A stretch of DNA of 64,000 nt, taken from contig JADEXA010000003.1 of NCBI GenBank assembly GCA_015207365.1, positions 1 to 64,000 of the forward strand, read 5' to 3'. This DNA is from Vacuolonema iberomarrocanum LEGE 07170 (GTDB lineage Bacteria; Cyanobacteriota; Cyanobacteriia; Elainellales; Elainellaceae). Below, one piece after another: positions 17,122 through 25,909 of the stretch (positions are counted from its first letter, which is position 1; every line of letters begins with the position of its first letter). The position numbers and the translations under genes are program-made. Below the pieces are notes generated by a model, which worked only from the letters and a program-made list of their open reading frames with translations, was not told where the DNA came from and ran no database searches.

Positions 17122-18129
17122 ATGGCTCATTCTCAGACACCGCCTACAGCTCAGCCGCCTCAAAAACCCAATCGCTCTGGAAGGTGGCTAGCCCTTGGGG
17201 GGGCGATCGTTCTGGGTATTCCACTCGTGGCCTTCGCCTTTGACGCCTTTACCTTCCGACAGGCCGAGCAAGCCTATGCGGACGCTGCCTGCGACGAGGC
17301 GATCGCAGGCTACACCGGGTTGGTTGAGCGGTGGCGTCCGTTCGACTGGCAAGACTATGAAGTGCGATCGCAGTCGCGGATTGGTGAATGCACGGCCTAT
17401 CAAACCGTTAGCCCGTTGCTAGAGAGCACCCCCACCGAAGCCTTAGTTGCCGCCAGTCTGTTTCTCGATCGCTATCCCAACACAGAGCTGCCTGTCCGTC
17501 AGGCAGTCGCATCCCAAGTGGAAGGGACTGCACCCGACACACTCGCTAGTGTTGAGCTTTGCGATGCAATGCCCTCTGTACTGAACCATGGGTTGTTGCC
17601 CGCACCGGAACAAAATCTTCCATTCCTCCAGTACGGTTGTGGGCAGACCTACCAGGCGGCTGGACGCTACACCGAAGCCGTTGTGCAACTCCAGCAATTT
17701 CTGGTGGAATACCCCGAGCATGAGCAAACCTCTGCCGTTGAGGTTGCCCTTGCCTCTGCCATGTTCGATGAAGCGAGAGCTAACAACGCGGGTGAACTTC
17801 CCTCTCCTGGTGTTTCAGGCCGAACGAATAGCGGAACCACACAGGTCGAAATTCGCAACGACTCCCCAGAACCCATGCGGATTATCTTCAGTGGTGCTGA
17901 AACCCGCTTTGAAGAGCTGCCAGGTTGCGAGGATTGTGGCGTCTTTACGGATGGTGTACCCGATGCCTGTCCAGAACAAGGCCCCGTTGGCACCTATACG
18001 CTCCAACCAGGGCAGTACCAGGTGCTTGTACGTTCGGTGGGCGATCGCAGCATTACCCCGTTTACTGGCGAATGGGATCTAGCCGATGGCTACCTGCATA
18101 GCAATTGCTTCTACGTGGTTCAAGAATAG
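17122..18129 (+). CDS. Membrane-anchored TPR-like protein
   Basis: 335 residues with AGGAG 11 bases upstream of the ATG. A Pro-rich cytoplasmic tail is followed by one membrane helix at about 24-44 (WLALGGAIVLGIPLVAFAF). The rest, presumably periplasmic, holds paired helices of the TPR/TolA-coiled type (FRQAEQAYADAACDEAIAGY near 46-65; YQAAGRYTEAVVQLQQFLVEYP near 175-197). A C-terminal beta-rich domain has several Cys (CEDCG, DACPEQG, SNCFYVV) and could hold disulfides. It may be a surface or cell-envelope scaffold. The neighbouring TPR-CHAT gene is convergent, so co-regulation is not implied. No specific family recognised. Confidence 0.82.
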   Translation: MAHSQTPPTAQPPQKPNRSGRWLALGGAIVLGIPLVAFAFDAFTFRQAEQAYADAACDEAIAGYTGLVERWRPFDWQDYEVRSQSRIGECTAYQTVSPLLESTPTEALVAASLFLDRYPNTELPVRQAVASQVEGTAPDTLASVELCDAMPSVLNHGLLPAPEQNLPFLQYGCGQTYQAAGRYTEAVVQLQQFLVEYPEHEQTSAVEVALASAMFDEARANNAGELPSPGVSGRTNSGTTQVEIRNDSPEPMRIIFSGAETRFEELPGCEDCGVFTDGVPDACPEQGPVGTYTLQPGQYQVLVRSVGDRSITPFTGEWDLADGYLHSNCFYVVQE

Positions 18130-18149
18130 GCAGCACATGGGTAGCAAAG

Positions 18150-18182
18150 TTTGTTGGGTTAGCGTTCGCTTAACCCAACAAA
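18150..18182. terminator. Bidirectional hairpin between convergent genes
   Basis: TTTGTTGGGTTAGCG, a 3-nt loop and its near-exact complement GCTTAACCCAACAAA fill the 63-bp gap between the convergent TPR gene and TPR-CHAT gene. The A/T ends suit termination in both directions. The same GTTGGGTT/AACCCAAC words recur at 53596-53665. Confidence 0.75.
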
Positions 18183-18192
18183 CCCTCCAAAA

Positions 18193-21100
18193 TTACAAAC
18201 CATTGCCGATAAGAATAAACGGTGCCCAGTAATAAGGATGTGCCAGGGCGCTGTCGGCAATCAACGCACGCTGTGCTTCTTGCAATGCCACGGCTTCTGG
18301 ATCGCCAGTGCGGAGGGCTTCGTAGAAGGCGGTCATCAAGGCTTGGGTGCTGCCATCATCCACATACCAAAGAGAGGCGATCGCCGCATCGGCTCCAGTT
18401 TGCTGAATCTGGTAGCCAAAGCCCAGGATCTCTTCGCCATTACCCAGATCCGTCGCCCCAACGGCTGTTTTGCAGGCGCTGAGAACAACCAGATTCACAT
18501 TGGTGAGTTGCCACTGGTCGAGGTCGGCCAGGGTGATGCGATCGCCATCGCCGAGCAGAATATAGGAGTCGTTGGGATGTCCTGACCGGAACTCGGCGTG
18601 GGTGGCAAAGTGGACGATGGAGTAATTGTTCAGCTGCGGTTCGATCGCCGCACGGCTAAAGGCATTGTCGAAAAAGGCCGTGGTATTGGGAAGGGTATCG
18701 ACCAGATAATCTACTTCGGCTTGGGCATAGGGCAACCCGCCAAACACGACCGCATCCCCATCGATCGTCACCTGCACATCCGTTTCGGGGAAGGCTCCGG
18801 CCAGTATGTCCAGATTACTTGCTTCAGATCGAGAGAAGTCCGTCAAAGAGGCAGCGGTGATGTGGTTGAGGGTATAGCGCTGGGTGAGCCATTGCTCACC
18901 ATCGTGTAGCGCTGCCAGGGGAATGTAGCGCAGAGAGCCATCGGCGGCATAGAGCAACGTTTCAACTCCCTCTTGCTCCAGGTGACTGGAAATTGGGGCG
19001 ATGAGCCATTGATAAAGCTCCTGCGCCTGCATAACAGGATTGCTACGACGGTTGGTAATCGTCCGGCGGAAGTTGGCGATCGCCCCTTCCAGTGTGGTCC
19101 TATCCACTGCAACCGTTTCGCGCACCAGCCCCGTCGGGGTGACCAACACCAGTTCCAGGCGATCGTCCAGAATCAGCGGATATAGGAGAGCGGTATTTCC
19201 CAATTGTTGCAGGTTGTCTTGCAAGCGCACGAGCTGGGCAGGGTTGAGGTTTTGTCCCTGGGCATTGCGCTGAAGTTCTTCGATATGGTTTCTAATTTCT
19301 GGCAGAGCAATGAAGTCGTTGAGATCCGTATCTGGCGACTCCAGCGACTGAGCCAGCAATGCCAGGATGGATTCTTCCGCCGCCCACAGGTCGAGGCCCT
19401 GCCGAGTTTCGGCGGTACCCCTGACGTTTTGTAGTTGGAAGTCTTGCAGCTCCTGAAGCTTCAGTAAATCTAGGACTTCCTGAGCTTCTAGAACCCGGTT
19501 GGCTTGTAGCAACAGGTCGGCCAGACGACGATAGCTGCTAGAAACACGCTCAGTAAATGCTTGTTGATGCTCAATATCTAACCCGCGAATATCACCCCGA
19601 ATCGCTTCCCACTGATTCACGGCTTGCTTGAAAAACGCGATCGCGAGCTCCGTTTCACCCAGGGCATCCAACACAATTCCCAGATTGTTAAGCGTAACGG
19701 CTTCCCCTTCGCGATCGCCCACTTCTCTGCGAATTGCGAGGCTTTGCTGATAGGTCGTCATCGCCTGGGAATAGTTTCCCTGATTGGCGTAGATGTAGCC
19801 GATGTTGTTCAATGTCGTTCCTTCGCCGGGGCGATCACCCACCTCGGTGCGGATGGCCAAGGCTTGCTGATAAGCGGCCAGGGCTTGGTCGTACTGCTTC
19901 AGGATGTCGTATATCGCACCTAAATTGTTCAGGGTATTGCCTTCGCCCGTGCGATCGCCAATGGTTTGCCGAATCGTGAGGGCTCGCTGGAAATAATCTA
20001 AGGCTTGGTCGTATTGCTCCAGCCCACCATACACTGCGCCGATATTGCTGAGATTGGTTCCTTCCCCTGCGCGATCGCCAATTTCGGTATTGATTGCCAG
20101 ACTACGCTCGTAGATATTTAGCGCTCGTTCATATTGCCCCAGGTCGTCGTACACAACGCCAATGTTGTTGAGGGTGTCGGCCTCGCCTGTGCGATCGCCC
20201 ACCTCGATGCGGATGGTCAGGGCTTGCTGATAGGTGTTGAGGGCTCGCTCATACTGCCCCAGGTTGGCATATACCAGACCCATGTCATTCAGCGTACCGC
20301 CCTCTCCCGCGCGATCGCCCATCTCCACCCAGAGCGCCAACGCTTGTTGCAGATAATCCAGAGCCTCAGCGTAGGAACCCAGGGCAATGTACATTTTCCC
20401 CAGATTGTTGAGGGCAGAGCTTTCTCCCCGACGATTACCAATCTCCTGCTGAATGACCAGGCTGCGTTGATAGTAATTGAGGGCTTGCTCATACTGACCT
20501 AGATTGTGGTGAATCGCGCCAATGTTGTTGAGAACGGTTCCTTCGCCGGGGCGATCGCCTAACGCTGTACGAAAAGCCAATACCCGGAGGTAGTTGTCCA
20601 GTGCATCGGCATACTGCCCCAACTCGCTGTACACCGCGCCGATATTGTTGAGAACCGTTGCTTCCCCTGCACGATTTCCCAACTCCGTCGTAATCGCGAG
20701 AGCCTGTTGGTAGGACTCAAGAGCCGCCTCATAGTTACTCAGATTGTGCTGGATCTGGCCGATGTTGCTGAGGGTGACACTTTCGCCCTGGCGATCGCCG
20801 ATTTCGATGCGGATGGCTAGGCTCTGCTGGTACAGCTCAAGCGCCCGCCCATACTGTCCCAGAAAGTCATGGATCGTGCCCATGTTATTCAGCGTCACCC
20901 CTTCACCCCGGCGGCTTTGTTGCGGATCCGCCTGGCGCGATGCTGGATCGGTAAAAGCGGTCAGCGCTTGCTCATAGTAAGCTAGCGCTTGCTCGTATTG
21001 CCCCTGGTCGTTGTATACCGACCCAATGTTGTTGAGGGTAATGGCTTCGAGCACGCGATCATCGCTGGATATTTGAACCGCCAAGCTAGCGCGGTAGGTG

Positions 21101-21525
21101 TTGAGAGCCTGGTTATACTGCCCCAGTCGACGATAGACCTCTCCCATATCATTCAGCGTGACGCGCTCGCTCTGGGTATCGCCCAGCTCCCGTTGCAGCG
21201 TCAGTGCTTGCTCATAGTAATCCAAAGCCTGTACGGGTTGCCCCAGCGCCAAGGTCACTTTGGCCAAGCCCAGTAAGACATCCGCTGTAGAAGGGCGATC
21301 GCCCAAGTCCTGATAAATCGGCAAGGCTTGTTCAAGTCGTTCCAACGCAGACTGAAATTGTCCTGATTGCCAAAGCTGGTAAGCTTCCTGGCTCAGTCGG
21401 CGAGCCTGTGCGGATGGGGATTCTGTGAGACGAATTTGAGCGAGGGCAGGTGGTGTAGGCCAGAGGCCAGGGAGTATCAGGCTCCAACAGGGAACAAGCA
21501 AAGGCAACAACAGGAAAGGGCGCAT
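18193..21525 (-). CDS. Exported TPR-CHAT protein
   Basis: 1110 residues. The N-terminus MRPFLLLPLLVPCWSLILPG ... PALAQ is a signal peptide. About 14 TPRs of the 40-residue type follow (pattern GxxxLNNIGxVYxxLGQYxxALxxYxxALxI), with a Gly/Asp-Arg hinge (GDRxGE) in nearly every unit. The last 380 residues are a CHAT domain with His976 (HFATHAEF) and Cys1018 (LSACKTAVG). Secretion places the protease-like domain in the periplasm or outside, unlike the copies at 1-6442. No maturation partner or secretion channel lies nearby. It is monocistronic and differs in repeat type from the other CHAT genes, so it is a separate lineage rather than a local duplicate. Confidence 0.92.
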   Translation of the reverse strand: MRPFLLLPLLVPCWSLILPGLWPTPPALAQIRLTESPSAQARRLSQEAYQLWQSGQFQSALERLEQALPIYQDLGDRPSTADVLLGLAKVTLALGQPVQALDYYEQALTLQRELGDTQSERVTLNDMGEVYRRLGQYNQALNTYRASLAVQISSDDRVLEAITLNNIGSVYNDQGQYEQALAYYEQALTAFTDPASRQADPQQSRRGEGVTLNNMGTIHDFLGQYGRALELYQQSLAIRIEIGDRQGESVTLSNIGQIQHNLSNYEAALESYQQALAITTELGNRAGEATVLNNIGAVYSELGQYADALDNYLRVLAFRTALGDRPGEGTVLNNIGAIHHNLGQYEQALNYYQRSLVIQQEIGNRRGESSALNNLGKMYIALGSYAEALDYLQQALALWVEMGDRAGEGGTLNDMGLVYANLGQYERALNTYQQALTIRIEVGDRTGEADTLNNIGVVYDDLGQYERALNIYERSLAINTEIGDRAGEGTNLSNIGAVYGGLEQYDQALDYFQRALTIRQTIGDRTGEGNTLNNLGAIYDILKQYDQALAAYQQALAIRTEVGDRPGEGTTLNNIGYIYANQGNYSQAMTTYQQSLAIRREVGDREGEAVTLNNLGIVLDALGETELAIAFFKQAVNQWEAIRGDIRGLDIEHQQAFTERVSSSYRRLADLLLQANRVLEAQEVLDLLKLQELQDFQLQNVRGTAETRQGLDLWAAEESILALLAQSLESPDTDLNDFIALPEIRNHIEELQRNAQGQNLNPAQLVRLQDNLQQLGNTALLYPLILDDRLELVLVTPTGLVRETVAVDRTTLEGAIANFRRTITNRRSNPVMQAQELYQWLIAPISSHLEQEGVETLLYAADGSLRYIPLAALHDGEQWLTQRYTLNHITAASLTDFSRSEASNLDILAGAFPETDVQVTIDGDAVVFGGLPYAQAEVDYLVDTLPNTTAFFDNAFSRAAIEPQLNNYSIVHFATHAEFRSGHPNDSYILLGDGDRITLADLDQWQLTNVNLVVLSACKTAVGATDLGNGEEILGFGYQIQQTGADAAIASLWYVDDGSTQALMTAFYEALRTGDPEAVALQEAQRALIADSALAHPYYWAPFILIGNGL

Positions 21526-21915
21526 ATCAGGTTTGAGGGAACACAGCTAGAACGAACAAAGCAAAGACAGGCGTTAGAAGAGAGACGCACTTCAATCAGA
21601 TTCCTGTCTGCCGTCGCTATTGATCGGAAGGGTGGTAGATGGAGCGGCGATGCAGCTCATGCGGGATGAAGGGCGATCGCCTCCACAAGATTCCCTAACT
21701 TTAGCCTGACGGCTGAATAATTGCTAAGACCTGCAGGTGCCGATCGATGTGGATAAGACACAACCTTGTATGACGCCAATGCCGATGGGCTAGGAACCTT
21801 CTACAGCCGATGTTTTGCAGCCCCCATAGTGCCAAGATTTCAAACCCTCATCCGATTTTGGATTGCTGTATAGCCTCTATGGGACAATACCCATGCTGTA
21901 GCAAACTTCGGTGTC
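21526..21915. other. Intergenic region with a solo palindrome end
   Basis: The divergent spacer between the TPR-CHAT gene and the PLP enzyme. No gene seen. Bases 21850-21873 (ATCCGATTTTGGATTGCTGTAT) match the right-hand end of the palindromic element at 25819-25909, so this may be a decayed or solo copy. Confidence 0.55.
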
Positions 21916-22890
21916 TTGAAAAAGGATGGAGTGACCGTGACACGTTTGAGTCTTGAACGAATTCGTTCGGCGGTATCGACAATCGCGCCCGTCTTCTTGC
22001 AGACTCCTCAATACGAATGCGAGCCGCTCTCAGACAGATTGGGTTGCAGAATCACGCTGAAAGTTGAAACCTTGAACCCAATTCGCTGCTTCAAGGGACG
22101 GGGAACCGAAGTTGCTGTGGCACGGATGATCAAAGAAGGGCACCGTTCAGCCGTCTGCGCCAGTGCCGGGAACCTGGGACAAGCTCTCGCTTACAGTGGT
22201 CGCTCTCGTGGGGTTCGGGCGATCGTGGTTGCAGCGAAGTCGGCCAACGCGCTCAAGCTACAGAGAATCCGCTGCCTCGGTGCGGATGTCCGGCTGGTAG
22301 ACGGTGATTTTGAACATGCGAGGGAAACCGCCCGCCAAATATCCGAGATGGAGGGCGCATACTTGTTGGAGGACAGCGAAAATCTGGATACCTGCGAAGG
22401 CGCTGGAACGATGGGACTGGAACTGGCGGAGGTTCCGACTCCGTTGGATACAGTGTTGCTGGCGCTCGGTGGTGGAGCCATGGCAACAGGTGTTGGCTAT
22501 GTCTTGAAGCGCCTCACCCCAAACGTCGAAGTGGTTTGCATCCAGCCAGAAGCGGCTCCTGCGATGACGCTGTCTTGGCGTAAGAAAGAAGTCGTGACAA
22601 CGGAAACGATGGATACCATCGCCGATGGCGTTGCCGGACGATTTCCAATCCCCGAAGTCCTGGATGATCTGCTCGAAATCGCGGATGATGCGGTGCTGGT
22701 GCGTGAGGAAAGCATTGTTCAGGGGATGCGGTTTCTGTACGAACAGGCAGGACTCGTCGTCGAACCATCAGCCGCTCTTGGAGTTGCAGCAGTGCTGGAG
22801 AATCGCCCCCGATTTGCCGGGAAGCATGTTGCCTCAATCATCTGCGGTAGCAACGTAAATCTTGCCGATTTCCGTCGATGGGTGCAGTAG
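21916..22890 (+). CDS. PLP-dependent threonine dehydratase-like enzyme (fold type II)
   Basis: Up to 324 residues. The PLP lysine is Lys60 in CFKGRG, the Asn/Ser-type substrate loop is SAGNLGQALAYS (about 84-95), and the phosphate-binding glycine loop is ALGGGAMATG (about 181-190). Length and motifs suit the serine/threonine ammonia-lyase and racemase group, without the C-terminal ACT-like regulatory domain of biosynthetic IlvA. It probably deaminates or racemises an amino acid such as threonine or serine. The 5' end is ambiguous: the longest frame starts at TTG 21916, but AAGGATGGAG at 21922-21931 favours GTG 21937. Monocistronic. Confidence 0.88.
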   Translation: MKKDGVTVTRLSLERIRSAVSTIAPVFLQTPQYECEPLSDRLGCRITLKVETLNPIRCFKGRGTEVAVARMIKEGHRSAVCASAGNLGQALAYSGRSRGVRAIVVAAKSANALKLQRIRCLGADVRLVDGDFEHARETARQISEMEGAYLLEDSENLDTCEGAGTMGLELAEVPTPLDTVLLALGGGAMATGVGYVLKRLTPNVEVVCIQPEAAPAMTLSWRKKEVVTTETMDTIADGVAGRFPIPEVLDDLLEIADDAVLVREESIVQGMRFLYEQAGLVVEPSAALGVAAVLENRPRFAGKHVASIICGSNVNLADFRRWVQ

Positions 22891-23045
22891 ACATGTTTAG
22901 TTTGGTGCCATACCCAGTTATCTTGTGGTGTGCTAAGTGTCAGAACTGATTATCCGATCTTGAAAAGAAGTAATCTCTGATATTCCGATCCACCGTATCC
23001 TTGCATCTTCAAAAAGAAGGTGCTTGTCAGGGATGACTATATAAA

Positions 23046-23739
23046 CTATTCAATAACTAAATTCGCTGAAACTATTTCGGATAATCGATCAATAGAGAGA
23101 TCACTTGCAACAGTTATGTAGTAAATTCCATCTTTTATAAAGACTATTTGATTGGCAGTTTCGATCTCTTCGGGATTATTAAAAATCATCGCCTGGGTTC
23201 CATCTTCTAATGTTAGAGGAGTCACTTTGATTGGCAGTTTCGATCTCTTCGGGATTATTAAAAATCATCGCCTGGGTTCCATCTTCTAATGTTAGAGGAG
23301 TCACTGCTTGTGCTCCATCAGAAGTGACAACGTTTTGAGAAGCTCGATACTCTAACTCTAAAGCCTTCCTCGATATCAACATTGTTGTTACATTGATCAC
23401 CCTAGAATCTGTAGTCTCGTATCTTATACTCGCTAATGCAGTGTAAGATATCTTATCTTCATTAAAGTAATCTTCAATATCATCATCTGGCGTACGCATA
23501 TCTACGGAACAAACTTCAGAAATCAAGTTATCTGGTAAGTTGATTAGTCTAGCAACAGGGGAATCAAATCGATTAATGATAACTCCCCTCAACATAGGGC
23601 CACTATAAACTTCTTGTGGTAACAGTCTTGGTATTAAAGGTCTAACACGGAGAAAGTCTCTTTCCATGGAATTATGTTGTGTCAACAAGTCATTACTAAC
23701 TGATTTTAGCGCTGTGCATGCAGATATATTAAACACCAA
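23046..23739 (-). pseudogene. Putative lipoprotein gene frameshifted by a 79-bp tandem duplication
   Basis: The present frame (23179-23739, 186 codons, from a TTG) ends shortly after entering the second copy of a 79-bp tandem duplication (23147-23225 and 23226-23304). Removing one copy restores a frame through to a stop at 23046, for 204 codons in total, ending in IVFIKDGIYYITVASDLSID and a short tail. That consistency shows a recent frameshift. At the N-terminus, codons upstream of the TTG (KLFILLVFNISAC) read like a lipoprotein signal with lipobox ISAC, but no in-frame start precedes them before a TAA; a one-base slip in the A-run at 23766-23770 would connect an ATG after GGAGG. It may therefore be doubly broken. 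No family recognised. Confidence 0.75.
23147..23304. repeat. Perfect 79-bp tandem duplication
   Basis: Bases 23147-23225 are repeated exactly as 23226-23304. The unit begins TTTGATTGGCAGTTTCGATC. 79 is not a multiple of three, so it shifts the frame of the gene it lies in. Confidence 0.95.
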
Positions 23740-23853
23740 AAGTATAAAAAGCTTTAAAGCTTTTTATGAAAGGCGCAATGCATTACCTCCGAGATGAACC
23801 ATCTATGTCTTGTGTAAGAGAGTTAGCTTGCCACGAAGATTTTGCTAGAGTGT

Positions 23854-24318
23854 TTAGACACTTGTTCGCTCGGCATTTTCTAGCACTAAAACCTCTTCCC
23901 CATCCACCATTTCTCCTTTAAATTGCCAGCCCAGCTTTCGATAGAATCCATATGCTCTAAGACTTTTATCTGGATTCGAATACAACCATATCTTGCTGTG
24001 CCCTTCAGAAAAAAGCCAGGTGCTAACCTCGCTGAGCAAGTGTTTACCGATGCCGCTTCCTTCGTAGCCTGGTCGAACTGCTACGACAAGCACCTCTCCA
24101 TTGGCTCTATCGCCCATCGCAATTCCGACTACACTCCCTTGAACCTCGCATAACCAGTCTTTCACAGTGGATTGCATGGCTTCTGCAAGGGATTTAGGAG
24201 TAATGCCATAGTCTCTCTCAAGCTCTTCCATTGTGATGGCATTTTCAATAGTGGAGAGCCGTAGGTCAAATACCGCAGGCAAATCACTGATGCGAATCTG
24301 TCGGTACGTTAAATTCAT
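23854..24318 (-). CDS. GNAT-family N-acetyltransferase
   Basis: 154 residues with a classic GNAT core: an N-terminal substrate-binding helix pair (ISDLPAVFDLRLSTIENAIT), strand IAMGDRANGEVLVVAVRPGYEG, and acetyl-CoA pyrophosphate loop GYEGSGIGKHLL (about 89-100, the R/Q-x-x-G-x-G/A motif). The C-terminal YGFYRKLGWQF motif completes the fold. It should transfer acetyl from acetyl-CoA to an amine of unknown substrate. It lies in the AT-richer stretch beside the frameshifted lipoprotein gene and seems to be transcribed alone. Confidence 0.9.
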   Translation of the reverse strand: MNLTYRQIRISDLPAVFDLRLSTIENAITMEELERDYGITPKSLAEAMQSTVKDWLCEVQGSVVGIAMGDRANGEVLVVAVRPGYEGSGIGKHLLSEVSTWLFSEGHSKIWLYSNPDKSLRAYGFYRKLGWQFKGEMVDGEEVLVLENAERTSV

Positions 24319-24515
24319 TGTCTAGATCGGGCTCTAGTGTTCTCGGTTCGGCGGTATCAGGTAGCGTTTTCATTCTAGCTAGGACTCTTCATTTCATCGG
24401 GTACAACAAGGTAATTGGATGGCGATCGCCAATTTTCCTAGGAGTGGTATTGAAGTAAAGAGGCTTCAGTGGGGGCGACACTTGACCTGCAAAATGAGGC
24501 GATCGCGCGTCTCAT

Positions 24516-25730
24516 TCACCCTTGCGATGCATCTTGCCCTAATGAGTTCATAACCGCTTGTAAAAAGAGGCAAGCCTCGTAAATCAGTCCTGGATCTGTC
24601 AAGTCTTGCGTATCACGGGTGGTATGAATGACTGTATCTACTAGGTCGAATATTCCGGTAGAGGTGATCGCAAGGGTTGGTACTTGCGCTGAGGCGAATA
24701 GCATGTGGTCACCTTGATACCACGGGGGTAATTGTTCAATAGTTCTGAAAGATTGACGGATGGATTCGATTTGGCTAACGCATTTTTCGGAACACTCCAT
24801 AAAAGATATACTGGTTTTGCTGTTTTTTAACCCTAAACCATCGCAGTTTATGGCGAGTGTGATCTGATTAAACTCACTACCATATGTGTTGAGATAGGCC
24901 GTTTGCCCGGGCATAGAGAAGTAATCTTCACCATTGAATGCAACGAATTCAACACCAGCATTTATTAGCGATGTATCTTTCAACAGCTCTGATAAAGTCA
25001 GTAACACGGCAACACCCACGGCGTTGTCGAGTGCACCTAGTGTTCCTGGCTTCGTGTCAAAATGGGCAGTGACAACAAATTTATTTCGAGTAGTTTGATT
25101 TCTTCTGGCAATGACATTTGCGCCTGTTGCTTTTTTTCTTCTACTGTCGATGCTCAAATGAATTGGCGATGTGCTTTGTATAATCACATCTTTATCATTT
25201 GTAGAGAAGACAGCAGATGAGATGTCAAAATCACCATCTTCAAATACAGGCACTAGCTGCTTATCATTCAAGCTAGCTGTCAGTATTGCTGCGGGTTTCT
25301 TTTCTTCAAGCAGGTGGATGATTTTCTGATGATGCTCAGGATTATAAAAGCTGAAGTTTTTTGGCATTAATGGTTCTTGGGTTAAGCCGCCGCATAAAAC
25401 AGCGATTTTTCCTGCCAGATCTATCTGTTCAAGTTGAGAGATGTTTTCCACTACCGCAATATCAGCTTGAACATTACAGGGCAATGAATAGGGTGAAGGC
25501 TCAACATGTACTTCAGTTTCTCCAATGTGGAGAGTCGTTTTATTTTTTTCCCAATCGATACAGTCAAATTTTTGTAATTTGACCTGAAGCTGGTTATCAA
25601 GGAATATTTGCTTAATGTAATGTTCTGCTCGATGATTTGCTGCAGAGCCTGTTGGCCTTTCACCTATGGTTACAGACAATTGCTGGATATGATGTTTGAT
25701 GCGTTTGATTAATTCACTGCTATTTTGCAT
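24516..25730 (-). CDS. M28-family zinc aminopeptidase-like protein
   Basis: 404 residues. Residues about 225-400 hold the M28 metal ligands: HFDTKPGT (His, Asp), GALDNAVG (bridging Asp), FVAFNGEDYF (catalytic Glu and neighbour; the usual EE pair is GED here), CDGLG (Asp) and DTVIHTTRD (His). The middle segment resembles a PA insert (about 95-170). No signal peptide is visible, so it appears cytoplasmic, unlike many M28 enzymes. It likely removes N-terminal residues from peptides. I see no GCGATCGC octamer in the gene, in contrast to its surroundings, which suggests transfer together with the AraC gene upstream. Confidence 0.87.
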   Translation of the reverse strand: MQNSSELIKRIKHHIQQLSVTIGERPTGSAANHRAEHYIKQIFLDNQLQVKLQKFDCIDWEKNKTTLHIGETEVHVEPSPYSLPCNVQADIAVVENISQLEQIDLAGKIAVLCGGLTQEPLMPKNFSFYNPEHHQKIIHLLEEKKPAAILTASLNDKQLVPVFEDGDFDISSAVFSTNDKDVIIQSTSPIHLSIDSRRKKATGANVIARRNQTTRNKFVVTAHFDTKPGTLGALDNAVGVAVLLTLSELLKDTSLINAGVEFVAFNGEDYFSMPGQTAYLNTYGSEFNQITLAINCDGLGLKNSKTSISFMECSEKCVSQIESIRQSFRTIEQLPPWYQGDHMLFASAQVPTLAITSTGIFDLVDTVIHTTRDTQDLTDPGLIYEACLFLQAVMNSLGQDASQG

Positions 25731-25818
25731 GACATATCCCTTTGCTGATTAGTGATATGTCTGTAACGTATCTCAGCTCAACTAAAGAAAATTGTAAAAA
25801 CGCGACATCTATTCTTTT

Positions 25819-25909
25819 ATAGCGATCTCAAATGATTTTTGAATCGGATGTGAAGGGTGGGAAGAGCATTGCTCTTCCCACCCTTCACATCCAATTTTGG
25901 ATTGCTATA
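25819..25909. repeat. Palindromic element, perfect 23-bp core stem
   Basis: The core GGATGTGAAGGGTGGGAAGA... (25846-25868) pairs perfectly with 25870-25892 around a single T. Outer ends TATAGCGATC (left) and GATTGCTATA-type (right, to 25909) are imperfect inverted repeats. The right end contains the stop codon of the AraC gene (25905-25907). Confidence 0.88.

Noticed and set aside
21916..22890. Biosynthetic threonine deaminase IlvA
   Set aside because: Too short; it lacks the C-terminal regulatory domain, so a catabolic or racemase-type PLP enzyme is more likely.
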